DNA of 53,712 bases, from assembly GCA_027491215.1 (NCBI GenBank), contig JAIXWP010000031.1, forward strand, positions 1-53,712. Direction: 5' to 3'. The stretch's first letter is position 1; each line of letters starts with the position of its first letter. A program made the translations under genes and the position numbers. The DNA comes from Flavobacteriales bacterium. Its GTDB lineage: Bacteria > Bacteroidota > Bacteroidia > Flavobacteriales_D > Sanyastnellaceae. Below are positions 1 to 7,934 of this stretch, piece after piece. The notes below the pieces were generated by a model. The model did not search any database and was not told where the DNA came from. It was given only the letters and a program-made list of their open reading frames with translations.

Positions 1-805
1 CTGGTTCTAGAAAGTAACTGGAATAGTAAAGGTTATTTTTAGATTTTTGAACTCCAATCATTCTCCTAAAAATTTTCTTTTCTAACTTGTGATGCGCAGC
101 GGGGGCTGGATGATTCTTTCCTGTATAAACATTAAACGCACTCATGTGAGAAAGCAAATAGTCTCTATCATTATTATAAATACCACCTAAGTAAGAGCAA
201 TGAGTTAGTATGGGCACATCGTGGGCTGCGGCCCATGTCAACGTTTCCTTGAGACGTTCATCAAAAAAATAAAATCCAGTACTCGGATAAAACTTCAATC
301 CATAAAATGGATTGACTGATTTCATTTCATTGACCTTTACCGGAGTGTTGAAATAATTCTGCACTGTCGCACACAACTCTACACCATTGCCTTTCCAACG
401 AGGATCAACTCCTAAGAATGGCAACAACTTCGTGTCGTGCATGCGCAACACTTCAAGCACTTGTTCTAACTGACCTTCATAACCACTTTCAGAAGAACCC
501 GCACCTAGTCTTTCCATGTATAGTGTTAGCGCTACAATCTTCACGTCATCATTATCGTATGCCGAGAGTAGTTCGTTAAAAACATATTTCGGATGCGCGC
601 TTTTCCCCACTGAAAGAAAGCTCGCATACTTTCTTCCACCATTACCCGCCAGTCTCAATAAGCCCTGCACAGCGCTCGATCCAGCTTGCGTTGAAGTTAT
701 ATTGTCCACAAGATTTGCGGCAAACCCTGGTAGGTATAGATGCAAAAAATCCTTCGGTGCATTTTGCATCGTGAAGATGTGCGTGTGTACGTTGTAGTGC
801 GACAT
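1..805 (-). CDS. Amidohydrolase family protein, 3' end cut by window edge
   Basis: The minus strand is open without a stop from an ATG at 805 down to base 1 (268 codons seen), and the gene continues beyond the window. The product starts MSHYNVHTHIF. The HxH at residues 7-9 is the N-terminal metal-binding motif of the amidohydrolase TIM-barrel superfamily, and a later PILTHCS segment (about residue 206) fits a second metal-binding histidine at a strand end. No signal peptide is seen, so a cytoplasmic metal-dependent hydrolase is likely; the substrate cannot be told. Only 2 nt separate its start from the stop of the upstream gene for a membrane protein, so the two are probably co-translated. 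The family call rests on the motifs; the subfamily (Amidohydro_2-like) is an inference. Confidence 0.75.
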   Translation of the reverse strand, partial: MSHYNVHTHIFTMQNAPKDFLHLYLPGFAANLVDNITSTQAGSSAVQGLLRLAGNGGRKYASFLSVGKSAHPKYVFNELLSAYDNDDVKIVALTLYMERLGAGSSESGYEGQLEQVLEVLRMHDTKLLPFLGVDPRWKGNGVELCATVQNYFNTPVKVNEMKSVNPFYGLKFYPSTGFYFFDERLKETLTWAAAHDVPILTHCSYLGGIYNNDRDYLLSHMSAFNVYTGKNHPAPAAHHKLEKKIFRRMIGVQKSKNNLYYSSYFLEP

Positions 806-807
806 AA

Positions 808-1785
808 CTATACTTTTTTAAGGGTGTATATTTTTCTCAATAAATCAAACCAAAACGGAGCACCAAAACTCACCGCAAATCCTGTGAGACTAGCACCTAA
901 AATCAGCACAATGAAATCTCTAATGCTAGTAATTTTACTCGAAGAAAAAACACTCTTGTCGAAACCAACCGGCATATCTGCACTCTTCGACAAATCCTCG
1001 ATGCGCGTTTTCTGTTCATCTATTTCTTTCTTCAGAATATCAAAGCTTTGCGGACTTTCGCTCTTCACTGCAAGAGCCTCAAGTTGACTGATGTTCTTTT
1101 CATAATATTCTATTATTCTCTCTCTGCCCTCAGCATTGTGTTTTACATAATGAAACAACTCGATACTATTCACATTTAGCGCAAGTGCGATGACAGTCCC
1201 CAGCATAAACAAACGCACTTTCGTCTTTCGTTTATACCAATCTGACATTCTCCATTCGAATTCAGAAAACCATATTTCGATATGCTTGACTAATTCATCA
1301 TACACCACCTGCTCTCTTTGTAACCCAGTCCCAGCCTTTGTTTCAGCAATAGCAAGACCTTGTTGCATCATCGTAATAACATCACTTGGCTTTAGCACCA
1401 TCAATGCATGTTTCAAATTTTTCAATATCTCAGAGGAATAGTCGATTCTAGCACCTTCTATTGACTGCATTTGCGCAGCGTGCGATTTACCAACCACTTC
1501 GATTAATGTTTGTGCGAATAATTTCCCGCTAATATTACCCGTAGGTTTCTTGATATCGCGTGTTAGAAGATCTACGCTACCATGCAGATAAATAAGCGAT
1601 GCCCAATTAATCCCATTGACTTTATCATTCATTTGAGACATCAGCCACTTTCGCATAAATCGCCCGCGCTCTGCAAGCCATTGCGCTATCGCTTCATGTA
1701 CAAATCCAGTGAGAATAGCTATCAATGCCCATATAATAATTATGGACACAGCCATGGAAACAAGAGGAAGTTCAAAGAGTCCCAT
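808..1785 (-). CDS. Unknown three-helix membrane protein with coiled coil
   Basis: 325 residues; I do not recognise a named family. Hydrophobic segments lie at about residues 9-29, 190-210 and 290-310. Between the second and third is a charged, heptad-like stretch (about 215-270) that looks like a coiled coil. The C-terminal end has the pattern FGAPFWFDLLRK, a motif I associate with otherwise uncharacterised bacterial membrane proteins. The large soluble part (about 30-185) is mostly helical by composition. The gene lies directly upstream of the amidohydrolase (2-nt gap) on the same strand, which suggests a joint function, perhaps anchoring or gating the hydrolase at the inner membrane. No clear promoter box was found upstream. 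Confidence 0.65.
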   Translation of the reverse strand: MGLFELPLVSMAVSIIIIWALIAILTGFVHEAIAQWLAERGRFMRKWLMSQMNDKVNGINWASLIYLHGSVDLLTRDIKKPTGNISGKLFAQTLIEVVGKSHAAQMQSIEGARIDYSSEILKNLKHALMVLKPSDVITMMQQGLAIAETKAGTGLQREQVVYDELVKHIEIWFSEFEWRMSDWYKRKTKVRLFMLGTVIALALNVNSIELFHYVKHNAEGRERIIEYYEKNISQLEALAVKSESPQSFDILKKEIDEQKTRIEDLSKSADMPVGFDKSVFSSSKITSIRDFIVLILGASLTGFAVSFGAPFWFDLLRKIYTLKKV

Positions 1786-1944
1786 CGTATAGTTTATTTA
1801 AGTTCGAACAATAAAGCTACTGACGCAGCTCATTGAATAATAATCAGTCAGGTGAAGTAAACCTACACTATTTTTTTGAATAATATTCTATATCATTGAA
1901 TATTTTGAATTTGATTTGCCCGAGAACCATAAATACTGAGCTGT

Positions 1945-2589
1945 ATGAGCACTTTCAAAAAATTACATCGATTTACCTCTTTGCCCATCCTTATGGATAT
2001 TCTTGAAAGAAGCAGCATCACGCTCATTTCTCCTGCACATTGGACCGACAGAAACGACAGTCAACCTGTGCTTCAATACGAGAGATCATTAAATAAAAAA
2101 GAAAACAATAAAAGACTTTTCGCGCTTTGCTTTACTCATAAAAATGAGACCATCCATCATTGGGAAAACTATGCATCACAAATGGGAGGTTGTTGCATTT
2201 CTTTTAGCTATGAAAATCTTGAGAAAAAATTAAATACCATCAAAGGCATAGCTCACGGTCCCATCAAATACGTTTCGATACCCAATTTAAAATCTTCCAT
2301 TACTTCGAAGAAAGAAATCCCCTTCATTAAAAGGCTACCTTATGCAGTAGAAGGTGAATATCGCGTTGTTTGGACTGGAGCGACAACAGCATCTGCTTTA
2401 GAAATCCCAATAGACATTGCTTGGATTCGCAGAATCACCTTTAGTCAGAAAATGCCACGCAGTATTTTTGAATCGGTGAAGAAAAGTTTGATTCAATCCT
2501 ATCCCATTCTAAAAGGCCGCATCTATTATTCCACCGTGTATCACAATCAACAATGGATCGAGTCACTCGAACAAAAAATTAATTCGTAA
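1945..2589 (+). CDS. DUF2971-like protein
   Basis: 214 residues, no signal peptide or membrane segment. The order of features resembles DUF2971 proteins: an N-terminal segment about the state of a site (LHRFTSLPILMDIL), then FALCFTHKNETIHHWENYA (W73), then a Gly-rich strand ending in CISFSYENL, and a later segment VVWTG. The biochemical function of DUF2971 is not established; members are often found in accessory and defence-associated regions. It is divergent from the amidohydrolase and membrane-protein pair (159 nt apart) and ends directly in a heptamer repeat array. The family assignment is from pattern memory only and would need a profile search. Confidence 0.5.
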   Translation: MSTFKKLHRFTSLPILMDILERSSITLISPAHWTDRNDSQPVLQYERSLNKKENNKRLFALCFTHKNETIHHWENYASQMGGCCISFSYENLEKKLNTIKGIAHGPIKYVSIPNLKSSITSKKEIPFIKRLPYAVEGEYRVVWTGATTASALEIPIDIAWIRRITFSQKMPRSIFESVKKSLIQSYPILKGRIYYSTVYHNQQWIESLEQKINS

Positions 2590-2747
2590 ATTGGGATTCG
2601 AGATTCGGAATTCAAGATTCGGGATTCGGAATTCGGAATTCGATTATTGAGAATTGAAAATTCTCAACACTCCACTGATCTTTTCAATTACCTTAACTCC
2701 CAAATAATTTCGAATTTCGAATTTCGAATTTCGAATCGAGAATCGAC
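2590..2747. repeat. Two opposed 7-bp repeat arrays
   Basis: Right after the stop codon of the preceding gene, 2590-2644 holds about eight 7-bp units close to ATTCGGA (some ATTCGAG, ATTCAAG, ATTCGGG). At 2706-2747 there are six units in the opposite sense: four AATTTCG, then AATCGAG and AATCGAC. The two arrays are roughly inverted copies, about 60 nt apart, and could fold as one long imperfect hairpin. The array ends 2 nt before the stop codon of the small gene on the other strand, so the whole convergent intergenic space is repeat. Confidence 0.8.
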
Positions 2748-2749
2748 AA

Positions 2750-2974
2750 CTACCCGCTCTTGCGCGCATATCTTCTCGATTGTCGAGTTGTACATTTTAC
2801 ATTAGTGAGATCGCCCTTTGCCGCACGCATGCGCTTTTTAGCCCATCGCTGCGACTTCTTGTTCATGTGACTACGTTCGGTTTGAGTCATTCTACCCTTC
2901 CGGGTTTGAGCGTTTGCCGGCATCGAAGCCACCGCAAACAATACGACAATGAGGGTTACAATTAGATTCTTCAT
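2750..2974 (-). CDS. Small, very basic secreted protein
   Basis: 74 residues from the ATG at 2974. This start is chosen over an upstream ATG at 3001 because it begins a clean signal peptide (MKNLIVTLIVVLFAVASMPANA, cleavage after ANA), and a GGAGG-like stretch lies about 12 nt before it. The predicted mature chain of about 51 residues has 18 Lys or Arg and only 2 acidic residues, one cysteine and no hydrophobic core. I do not recognise a family. A periplasmic or extracellular protein that binds nucleic acid, LPS or another polyanion is possible, but this is inference from charge alone. The gene is flanked by heptamer arrays on both sides. Confidence 0.6.
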   Translation of the reverse strand: MKNLIVTLIVVLFAVASMPANAQTRKGRMTQTERSHMNKKSQRWAKKRMRAAKGDLTNVKCTTRQSRRYARKSG

Positions 2975-3026
2975 CTTAGCTAGGTTTCCTCCGCAACGCA
3001 TCTAGTCAAGAAATATTGCAAAACTC

Positions 3027-3155
3027 AATGACAAGAGACAAATGACAAGAGACAAATGACAAATGATCTCGGCTTTGCCGAGAACAAACCCCCAGCTCCA
3101 AACCCCAAACCCCTAACCCCAAACTCCAAACTCCTAACCCCAAACCCCAAACGCG
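3027..3155. repeat. AATGACA array, 32-bp stem-loop module and AAACCCC array
   Basis: Three repeat parts stand in a row. 3027-3068 holds six 7-bp units, alternating AATGACA and AGAGACA and ending AATGATC. 3067-3083 is a perfect stem-loop (TCTCGGC, loop TTT, GCCGAGA). 3100-3155 holds eight 7-bp units in exact register, mainly AAACCCC with TAACCCC, AAACTCC and AAACGCG variants. The segment 3058-3089 recurs, inverted and with one mismatch in 32 bp, at 8693-8724. Confidence 0.85.
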
Positions 3156-3156
3156 A

Positions 3157-3498
3157 TTAACACTCCACACTCACCGCGTCGACTTGACCTCCCATGGGGG
3201 CGTTGTGCTTGGTGATGCGGACAATGTGCTGGGTGGCACTGGGGAACTCTTGCTGAAGACGATGCTTGATCTTATATGCGACTGCTTCAATCAACTTGTA
3301 TGGCGTACGCATCTCTTCGTAGACAATTTCTTTTACCAAAACGTAATCAACAGTTTGTGATAAATCATCTGCTAATGCCGCGGCTAAAAAATCAAAGTGA
3401 ATGGTGATGTCTACTGAATACTCACCACCAATCACTGTCTCTTCTGCCCAACATCCGTGATGAGCATATACTTGAATATTATGAAGGCGAATGATCAT
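3157..3498 (-). CDS. folB: Dihydroneopterin aldolase
   Basis: 113 residues, close to the usual 115-120. FolB converts 7,8-dihydroneopterin to 6-hydroxymethyl-dihydropterin and glycolaldehyde in folate synthesis. The N-terminal pattern IIRLHNIQVYAHHGCWAEE is typical, the conserved Glu-Tyr region appears as GGEYSVDI, and TVDYVLVKEIV with the later LIEAVAYKI segment fits the tunnelling fold. It is the last gene of a tight minus-strand run (pyrH, frr, gltX, folB), 9 nt after gltX. Its stop codon lies 1 nt from the AAACCCC array. folC, a later step of the same pathway, is at 23.7 kb. Confidence 0.9.
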   Translation of the reverse strand: MIIRLHNIQVYAHHGCWAEETVIGGEYSVDITIHFDFLAAALADDLSQTVDYVLVKEIVYEEMRTPYKLIEAVAYKIKHRLQQEFPSATQHIVRITKHNAPMGGQVDAVSVEC

Positions 3499-3507
3499 TC
3501 GGTTTGA

Positions 3508-5031
3508 TTAGTCGTTCACAGAAATACAAGTAGCAATTCGCTTCTTAGTCTCTTCTTTTCCAACCAATGCTGCAACCTCTGAACTAGCTGGCCCCGTAAG
3601 AACTCCCGTCAAGCAAATTCGGAACAATGGCATTACTGCACCCATTCCTAATCCTTTCGCGGTAATAAATTCTTTAAACGATGCTTCAATATTTGCTGAT
3701 GAAAATTCTGAAATTCCATCCAATGCACTCGACCATTCATTCATCAATGCACCGCTCTCTCCTTTCTTCCACTTCTTCGCAACAGCATCTGCATCGTATG
3801 TGCTGGGAGCACTGAATAAATATGGCCCTTCCAATAAATCTTGAATAAATACCGCGCGCTCTTTCATCAGCTCACACACTCCTGCCGCATATTCATTACT
3901 CACCTCAATTCCTTTCTCTTTCAAAAGTGGTTGAATCATTTCAGCTAACTCCGAGTTTGGAGTCGCGCGCAAATATTGTTGGTTGAACCACTTCGTTTTT
4001 TCAGGATCGAACTTCGATCCACTCTTACCAATACGCTCAATCGTAAACGTATCGATCATCTCTTGCATGGTAAAAATCTCTTGGTTGTTGCTAGGAGCCC
4101 ATCCAAGAAGTAAAAGCATATTCACAAATGCCTTAGGGAAATATCCGCGCTCTCTATAACCGCTCGATTGCTCTCCAGTTTGAGCATCTTTCCAATTCAA
4201 AGGGAACACCGGGAAACCTAATCTATCACCATCACGCTTGCTCAATTTTCCATTGCCATCTGGCTTTAGAATCAATGGCAAGTGAGCGAACTCCGGAGCT
4301 TCCCATTCAAACGCGCGATACATCATTACGTGCAGCGGCGCAGATGGCAACCACTCTTCACCTCTGATTACATGCGTGATTTCCATCGTATGGTCATCAA
4401 CAATGTTTGCTAAGTGATAAGTCGGCATACCGTCGCTCTTGAACAAAACTTTGTCGTCGAGTTCGTTGGTATTAAACACTACCCAACCGCGAATGATATC
4501 GTGAAAACGAACTTCTTCGTTACGTGGCATTTTGAAACGTACCACATACGCATCACCATTTGCAATGCGCGCTTGAACATCATCTGCAGGCAATGTCAAT
4601 GAATTCTTCATTGTGTTGCGAGAAATGCTATTGTATTGCCAGTTTGGCATTTTAGCCAATTCGGCTTGTTTACGAATATTATCTAATTCTTCAGGAGTAT
4701 CAAATGCGTAGTAAGCCCATCCCTTCGAAACCAACTCCTCCGCATAAGCACGATACATCGGCTTGCGCTCGCTTTGACGATATGGAGCATGTGGGCCACC
4801 ATATCCAACTCCTTCATTTGGCTCAATGCCGCACCACTTCAATGCCTCAAGAATATAATCCTCCGCCCCAGGAACAAAGCGACCTTGGTCGGTGTCCTCA
4901 ATACGAATCAAGAAATCACCTCCGTGTTTCTTTGCAAACAAATAATTGTATAAGGCTGTACGAACACCTCCCATGTGCAAAGGGCCCGTAGGACTAGGTG
5001 CAAAACGCACCCTTACTCTTTTTTCAGACAT
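3508..5031 (-). CDS. gltX: Glutamate-tRNA ligase
   Basis: 507 residues. Charges tRNA(Glu) with glutamate in the cytoplasm. The class I signatures are present: FAPSPTGPLHMGG with the HIGH-type motif at residues 19-22, and KLSKR at 262-266 as the KMSKS-type motif. The C-terminal third has the helical anticodon-binding domain, including a YLRATPN segment. Length is usual for Bacteroidota enzymes. A single gltX of this type usually discriminates tRNA(Glu); whether it also charges tRNA(Gln) cannot be read here. 11 nt separate it from frr upstream and 9 nt from folB downstream, so one transcript is likely. Confidence 0.96.
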   Translation of the reverse strand: MSEKRVRVRFAPSPTGPLHMGGVRTALYNYLFAKKHGGDFLIRIEDTDQGRFVPGAEDYILEALKWCGIEPNEGVGYGGPHAPYRQSERKPMYRAYAEELVSKGWAYYAFDTPEELDNIRKQAELAKMPNWQYNSISRNTMKNSLTLPADDVQARIANGDAYVVRFKMPRNEEVRFHDIIRGWVVFNTNELDDKVLFKSDGMPTYHLANIVDDHTMEITHVIRGEEWLPSAPLHVMMYRAFEWEAPEFAHLPLILKPDGNGKLSKRDGDRLGFPVFPLNWKDAQTGEQSSGYRERGYFPKAFVNMLLLLGWAPSNNQEIFTMQEMIDTFTIERIGKSGSKFDPEKTKWFNQQYLRATPNSELAEMIQPLLKEKGIEVSNEYAAGVCELMKERAVFIQDLLEGPYLFSAPSTYDADAVAKKWKKGESGALMNEWSSALDGISEFSSANIEASFKEFITAKGLGMGAVMPLFRICLTGVLTGPASSEVAALVGKEETKKRIATCISVND

Positions 5032-5042
5032 TGATTGGAAAA

Positions 5043-5606
5043 TTAAATGGTCATGATATCCTTGTCTTTTGCAGCAAGGACTTCTTCCACTTTTTTATTA
5101 TATCTATCTACTACTTCTTGAACTTTAGCCTCACCCATCTTTGCCTCATCTTCTGGAAGACCATCTTTTTGAGCTTGCTTGATAAAGTCCAAAGCATCTT
5201 TACGAATAGTACGAATACTCACTTTGGCATTTTCACCTTCTGCATGCGCACGCTTCGAGAGGTCTTTACGGCGCTCTTCTGTAAGCATCGGAACGTTGAT
5301 CAACACAATCTCACCATTGTTCTGTGGATTAAGACCAAGATTTGCCTCGAGGATTGCTTTGCAAATCGGCTCAAGCATTTTCTTTTCCCAAGCTTGTACA
5401 GAAATAGTACGCGCATCCGGTGTATTAACGTTCGCTACGTTTTTCAAAGGAGTGGGCGTTCCGTAGTAATCTACTTTAACACCATCTAACATAGCAGGAC
5501 TAGCCTTACCAGCTCTGATCTTGCTCAATTCAAAATCGAGGTGATCCATTGCTTTATTCATCCCAGCTGTGGCCTCATCCAGGGCCATCTTCACTTCTTC
5601 TGACAT
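5043..5606 (-). CDS. frr: Ribosome recycling factor
   Basis: 187 residues, the usual length. With EF-G it splits post-termination 70S ribosomes. The conserved helical domain I is visible, including LSKIRAGKASPAMLDGV near the N-terminus, VNTPDARTISVQAWEK in domain II, and LTEERRKDLSKRAHAEGENAK towards the C-terminus. It lies 50 nt downstream of pyrH; pyrH-frr is a widely conserved pair. No independent promoter box was found in the short gap. Confidence 0.97.
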   Translation of the reverse strand: MSEEVKMALDEATAGMNKAMDHLDFELSKIRAGKASPAMLDGVKVDYYGTPTPLKNVANVNTPDARTISVQAWEKKMLEPICKAILEANLGLNPQNNGEIVLINVPMLTEERRKDLSKRAHAEGENAKVSIRTIRKDALDFIKQAQKDGLPEDEAKMGEAKVQEVVDRYNKKVEEVLAAKDKDIMTI

Positions 5607-5656
5607 AGGTTCAATTTATAATTTCGGGTTTCGAAGGTATAAAGTAAAAATTAGGT

Positions 5657-6364
5657 TCAAAAATCTACTAAGGTTCCCACCTTTTCGCCTTCTACAAGGC
5701 GCATAAGATTTCCACCTTTATTCATATCAAACACGATGATAGGAAGCTTATTCTCATTACATAATGTGAACGCCGTCATATCCATCACATTCAAATTCCT
5801 TTGGAAAACTTCATCAAAACTAACACGCTCATATTTCGTGGCAGTCGGATCCTTTTCTGGATCTGCTGTGTAGATACCATCCACACGTGTGCCTTTCAAG
5901 ATTACATCGGCCTCGACCTCAATCGCTCTCAATGATGCTGCTGTATCAGTAGTGAAGAAAGGATTACCCGTTCCAGCACCAAAGATCACAACTCTACCCT
6001 TCTCAAGGTGGCGAACTGCGCGGCGCTTGATAAACGGTTCAGCGATGGTTTTCATTTCAATCGCAGATTGAAGACGGGTTTGAACTCCTATTGTTTCGAG
6101 TGCTGACTGCAAAGCCATAGAATTGATCATAGTGGCCAACATACCCATGTAATCGCCCTGCGTGCGCTCCATACCGCCTTGTTCTGCTTGAACTCCGCGA
6201 AAAATGTTACCGCCACCTATGACAATTGCTACTTGAACACCTGCTTCACAAACTTTCTTGATCTCTTCAGCATAAGCCAATAGACGATTATTGTCAATTC
6301 CGAATTGCTTGTCGCCCATAAGCGCTTCACCGCTGAGCTTGAGAAGAATGCGTTTGTATTTCAT
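5657..6364 (-). CDS. pyrH: UMP kinase
   Basis: 235 residues. Phosphorylates UMP to UDP, the branch point to CTP and UTP. Amino-acid-kinase fold markers are KLSGEALMG at the N-terminus, the nucleotide-binding GGGNIFRG, and [17 protein letters not shown], which is characteristic of bacterial PyrH. First gene of the pyrH-frr-gltX-folB run; a TATCTTTG box lies 22 nt before the ATG (6387-6394). It joins dihydroorotase (15.2 kb) as a second pyrimidine gene in the window, though not in the same operon. Confidence 0.97.
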   Translation of the reverse strand: MKYKRILLKLSGEALMGDKQFGIDNNRLLAYAEEIKKVCEAGVQVAIVIGGGNIFRGVQAEQGGMERTQGDYMGMLATMINSMALQSALETIGVQTRLQSAIEMKTIAEPFIKRRAVRHLEKGRVVIFGAGTGNPFFTTDTAASLRAIEVEADVILKGTRVDGIYTADPEKDPTATKYERVSFDEVFQRNLNVMDMTAFTLCNENKLPIIVFDMNKGGNLMRLVEGEKVGTLVDF

Positions 6365-6386
6365 AAAATCATAGTGGAATAGGCGG

Positions 6387-6394
6387 CAAAGATA
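6387..6394 (-). promoter_or_regulatory. Putative -7 box of pyrH
   Basis: On the minus strand the bases read TATCTTTG, an exact match to the Bacteroidota -7 consensus TAnnTTTG, 22 nt before the pyrH ATG. A TTG box at the right distance was not found, so only half of the promoter is supported. Confidence 0.5.
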
Positions 6395-6485
6395 ACCAAA
6401 CTATGCCTGTATTTCTATACTGACAGAACGTATCAACCATAATACTTTGACTCGATTTTTCATTTTCTCCCCTTATTTGAGTTTG

Positions 6486-6514
6486 TTGAGACAGGTTCTT
6501 TTACGTTAACTTTA
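6486..6514 (+). promoter_or_regulatory. Putative promoter of the aldehyde dehydrogenase gene
   Basis: TTG at 6486-6488, 18 nt, then TAACTTTA at 6507-6514, which differs from TAnnTTTG in the last base. It ends 18 nt before the ATG at 6533, in line with other leaders in this window. Confidence 0.35.
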
Positions 6515-6532
6515 TACATCCAAATTCATCCA

Positions 6533-7897
6533 ATGAATACCCATAATATAGTCACTAGCCAGCGTAATTTCTTCAAATCGCATATCACCCTCGACATCGA
6601 ATACCGTAAGAATGCACTGCGTAAGCTGAAAGCACTTTTGAAATCAAATGAGCGCTTGATGCATGATGCGATCTATGAGGATTTTGGAAAATCAGAGTTC
6701 GATAATTACGCAACTGAATTGGGGATTCTTTACAAAGAAATCAATTACTACATAGACAACATAGAAAGTCTAAGCGCGCCGAAGCGTGTACGCACTAATT
6801 TGGCGAATCTTCCAGGTAATAGCTATATCTATCAAGATCCATACGGCTGCACCCTCGTTATTGGGGCATGGAATTACCCCTATCAACTATCACTAAGTCC
6901 AGCCATCGCGGCCATTGCTGCTGGAAATACTTGTGTTATCAAACCAAGTGAATTGCCCGCAAACACCATGAAGGTCATGGCGTCATTAATCAATGAAAAC
7001 TTCCCCGCAGAATATCTTTATGTCGTGACTGGTGGCGTGGAAGAAACAACTCAATTGCTTCAAGCAAAGTTTGATAAAATATTTTTCACAGGGAGCACGC
7101 GCGTTGGTAAAATTGTCTACGAAGCAGCTGCAAAAAACCTTACACCCGTCACATTAGAACTGGGTGGAAAATCTCCCGTTATCATTGCGAAATCCGCCAA
7201 CCTCGAAATTGCGGTCAAACGCATCGCCTGGGGAAAATTTCTAAATAGTGGTCAAACTTGTATCGCTCCGGATTACATACTTGTGGAAGAGAGCGTCAAA
7301 GAAAAATTCATTGCTCTTTTAATTGAAAGAATAAAAGCTTCCAACTACATCGATGGCGCGCCTCATTTTACGCGCATTATCAATAAGCGTAATTTCGATC
7401 GTCTTACAAATATGATCGACGCATCCAAAGTGATTTGTGGTGGCAATACGAATGAAAATACATTATACATTGAGCCAACAGTAATGACTGATGTTTCATG
7501 GAACGACAAAGTAATGCAAGAAGAAATTTTCGGTCCGCTACTTCCTGTTATTTCATTCAAAACGTTTAACGAAGCAATCGAAACAATTCAAGAAAAAGAC
7601 AAGCCACTATCGGCGTATTTGTTTAGTCATGATGCAAATGAAAAAGAAGAATTCACCACAAAAATTTCATTTGGTGGAGGATGCATCAACGATGTAATTA
7701 TGCATATCTCGAATGAGCACTTGCCCTTCGGCGGTGTAGGAAACTCGGGCATTGGAAACTACCACGGCAAATATGGATTTTTATGTTTCTCACATCAAAA
7801 ATCCATCTTTAAAAAACCAACCTGGGGCGAACCCAACCTCAAGTATCCACCTTATAACAACTCGAAGTTATCATGGATTAAGCGGCTGTTGGGCTGA
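6533..7897 (+). CDS. Class 3-type aldehyde dehydrogenase
   Basis: 454 residues. Oxidises an aldehyde to the acid with NAD(P)+. The catalytic pair is clear: E209 in TLELGGKSP and C243 in NSGQTCIAPDY, the same spacing as in class 3 (ALDH3) enzymes. The cofactor-binding segment FFTGSTRVG is at about 185-192, and the shorter N-terminus also fits ALDH3, whose members act on fatty or aromatic aldehydes. Bacterial relatives are often called coniferyl or fatty aldehyde dehydrogenases; the substrate here is unknown. It stands alone on the plus strand, convergent with the CoA-transferase genes (38 nt). Confidence 0.9.
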   Translation: MNTHNIVTSQRNFFKSHITLDIEYRKNALRKLKALLKSNERLMHDAIYEDFGKSEFDNYATELGILYKEINYYIDNIESLSAPKRVRTNLANLPGNSYIYQDPYGCTLVIGAWNYPYQLSLSPAIAAIAAGNTCVIKPSELPANTMKVMASLINENFPAEYLYVVTGGVEETTQLLQAKFDKIFFTGSTRVGKIVYEAAAKNLTPVTLELGGKSPVIIAKSANLEIAVKRIAWGKFLNSGQTCIAPDYILVEESVKEKFIALLIERIKASNYIDGAPHFTRIINKRNFDRLTNMIDASKVICGGNTNENTLYIEPTVMTDVSWNDKVMQEEIFGPLLPVISFKTFNEAIETIQEKDKPLSAYLFSHDANEKEEFTTKISFGGGCINDVIMHISNEHLPFGGVGNSGIGNYHGKYGFLCFSHQKSIFKKPTWGEPNLKYPPYNNSKLSWIKRLLG

Positions 7898-7934
7898 GGA
7901 GATTGAACTTATCTATTCACGCTCGAAGTCACTA

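Noticed and set aside
516-1087. Two plus-strand open frames near the left edge (93 and 115 residues)
   Set aside because: They lie antisense to the amidohydrolase and membrane-protein genes, which have clear domains and matching codon use; no family features.
2590-3155. A CRISPR array
   Set aside because: The repeats are only 7 bp with no spacers of constant length and no cas genes nearby.
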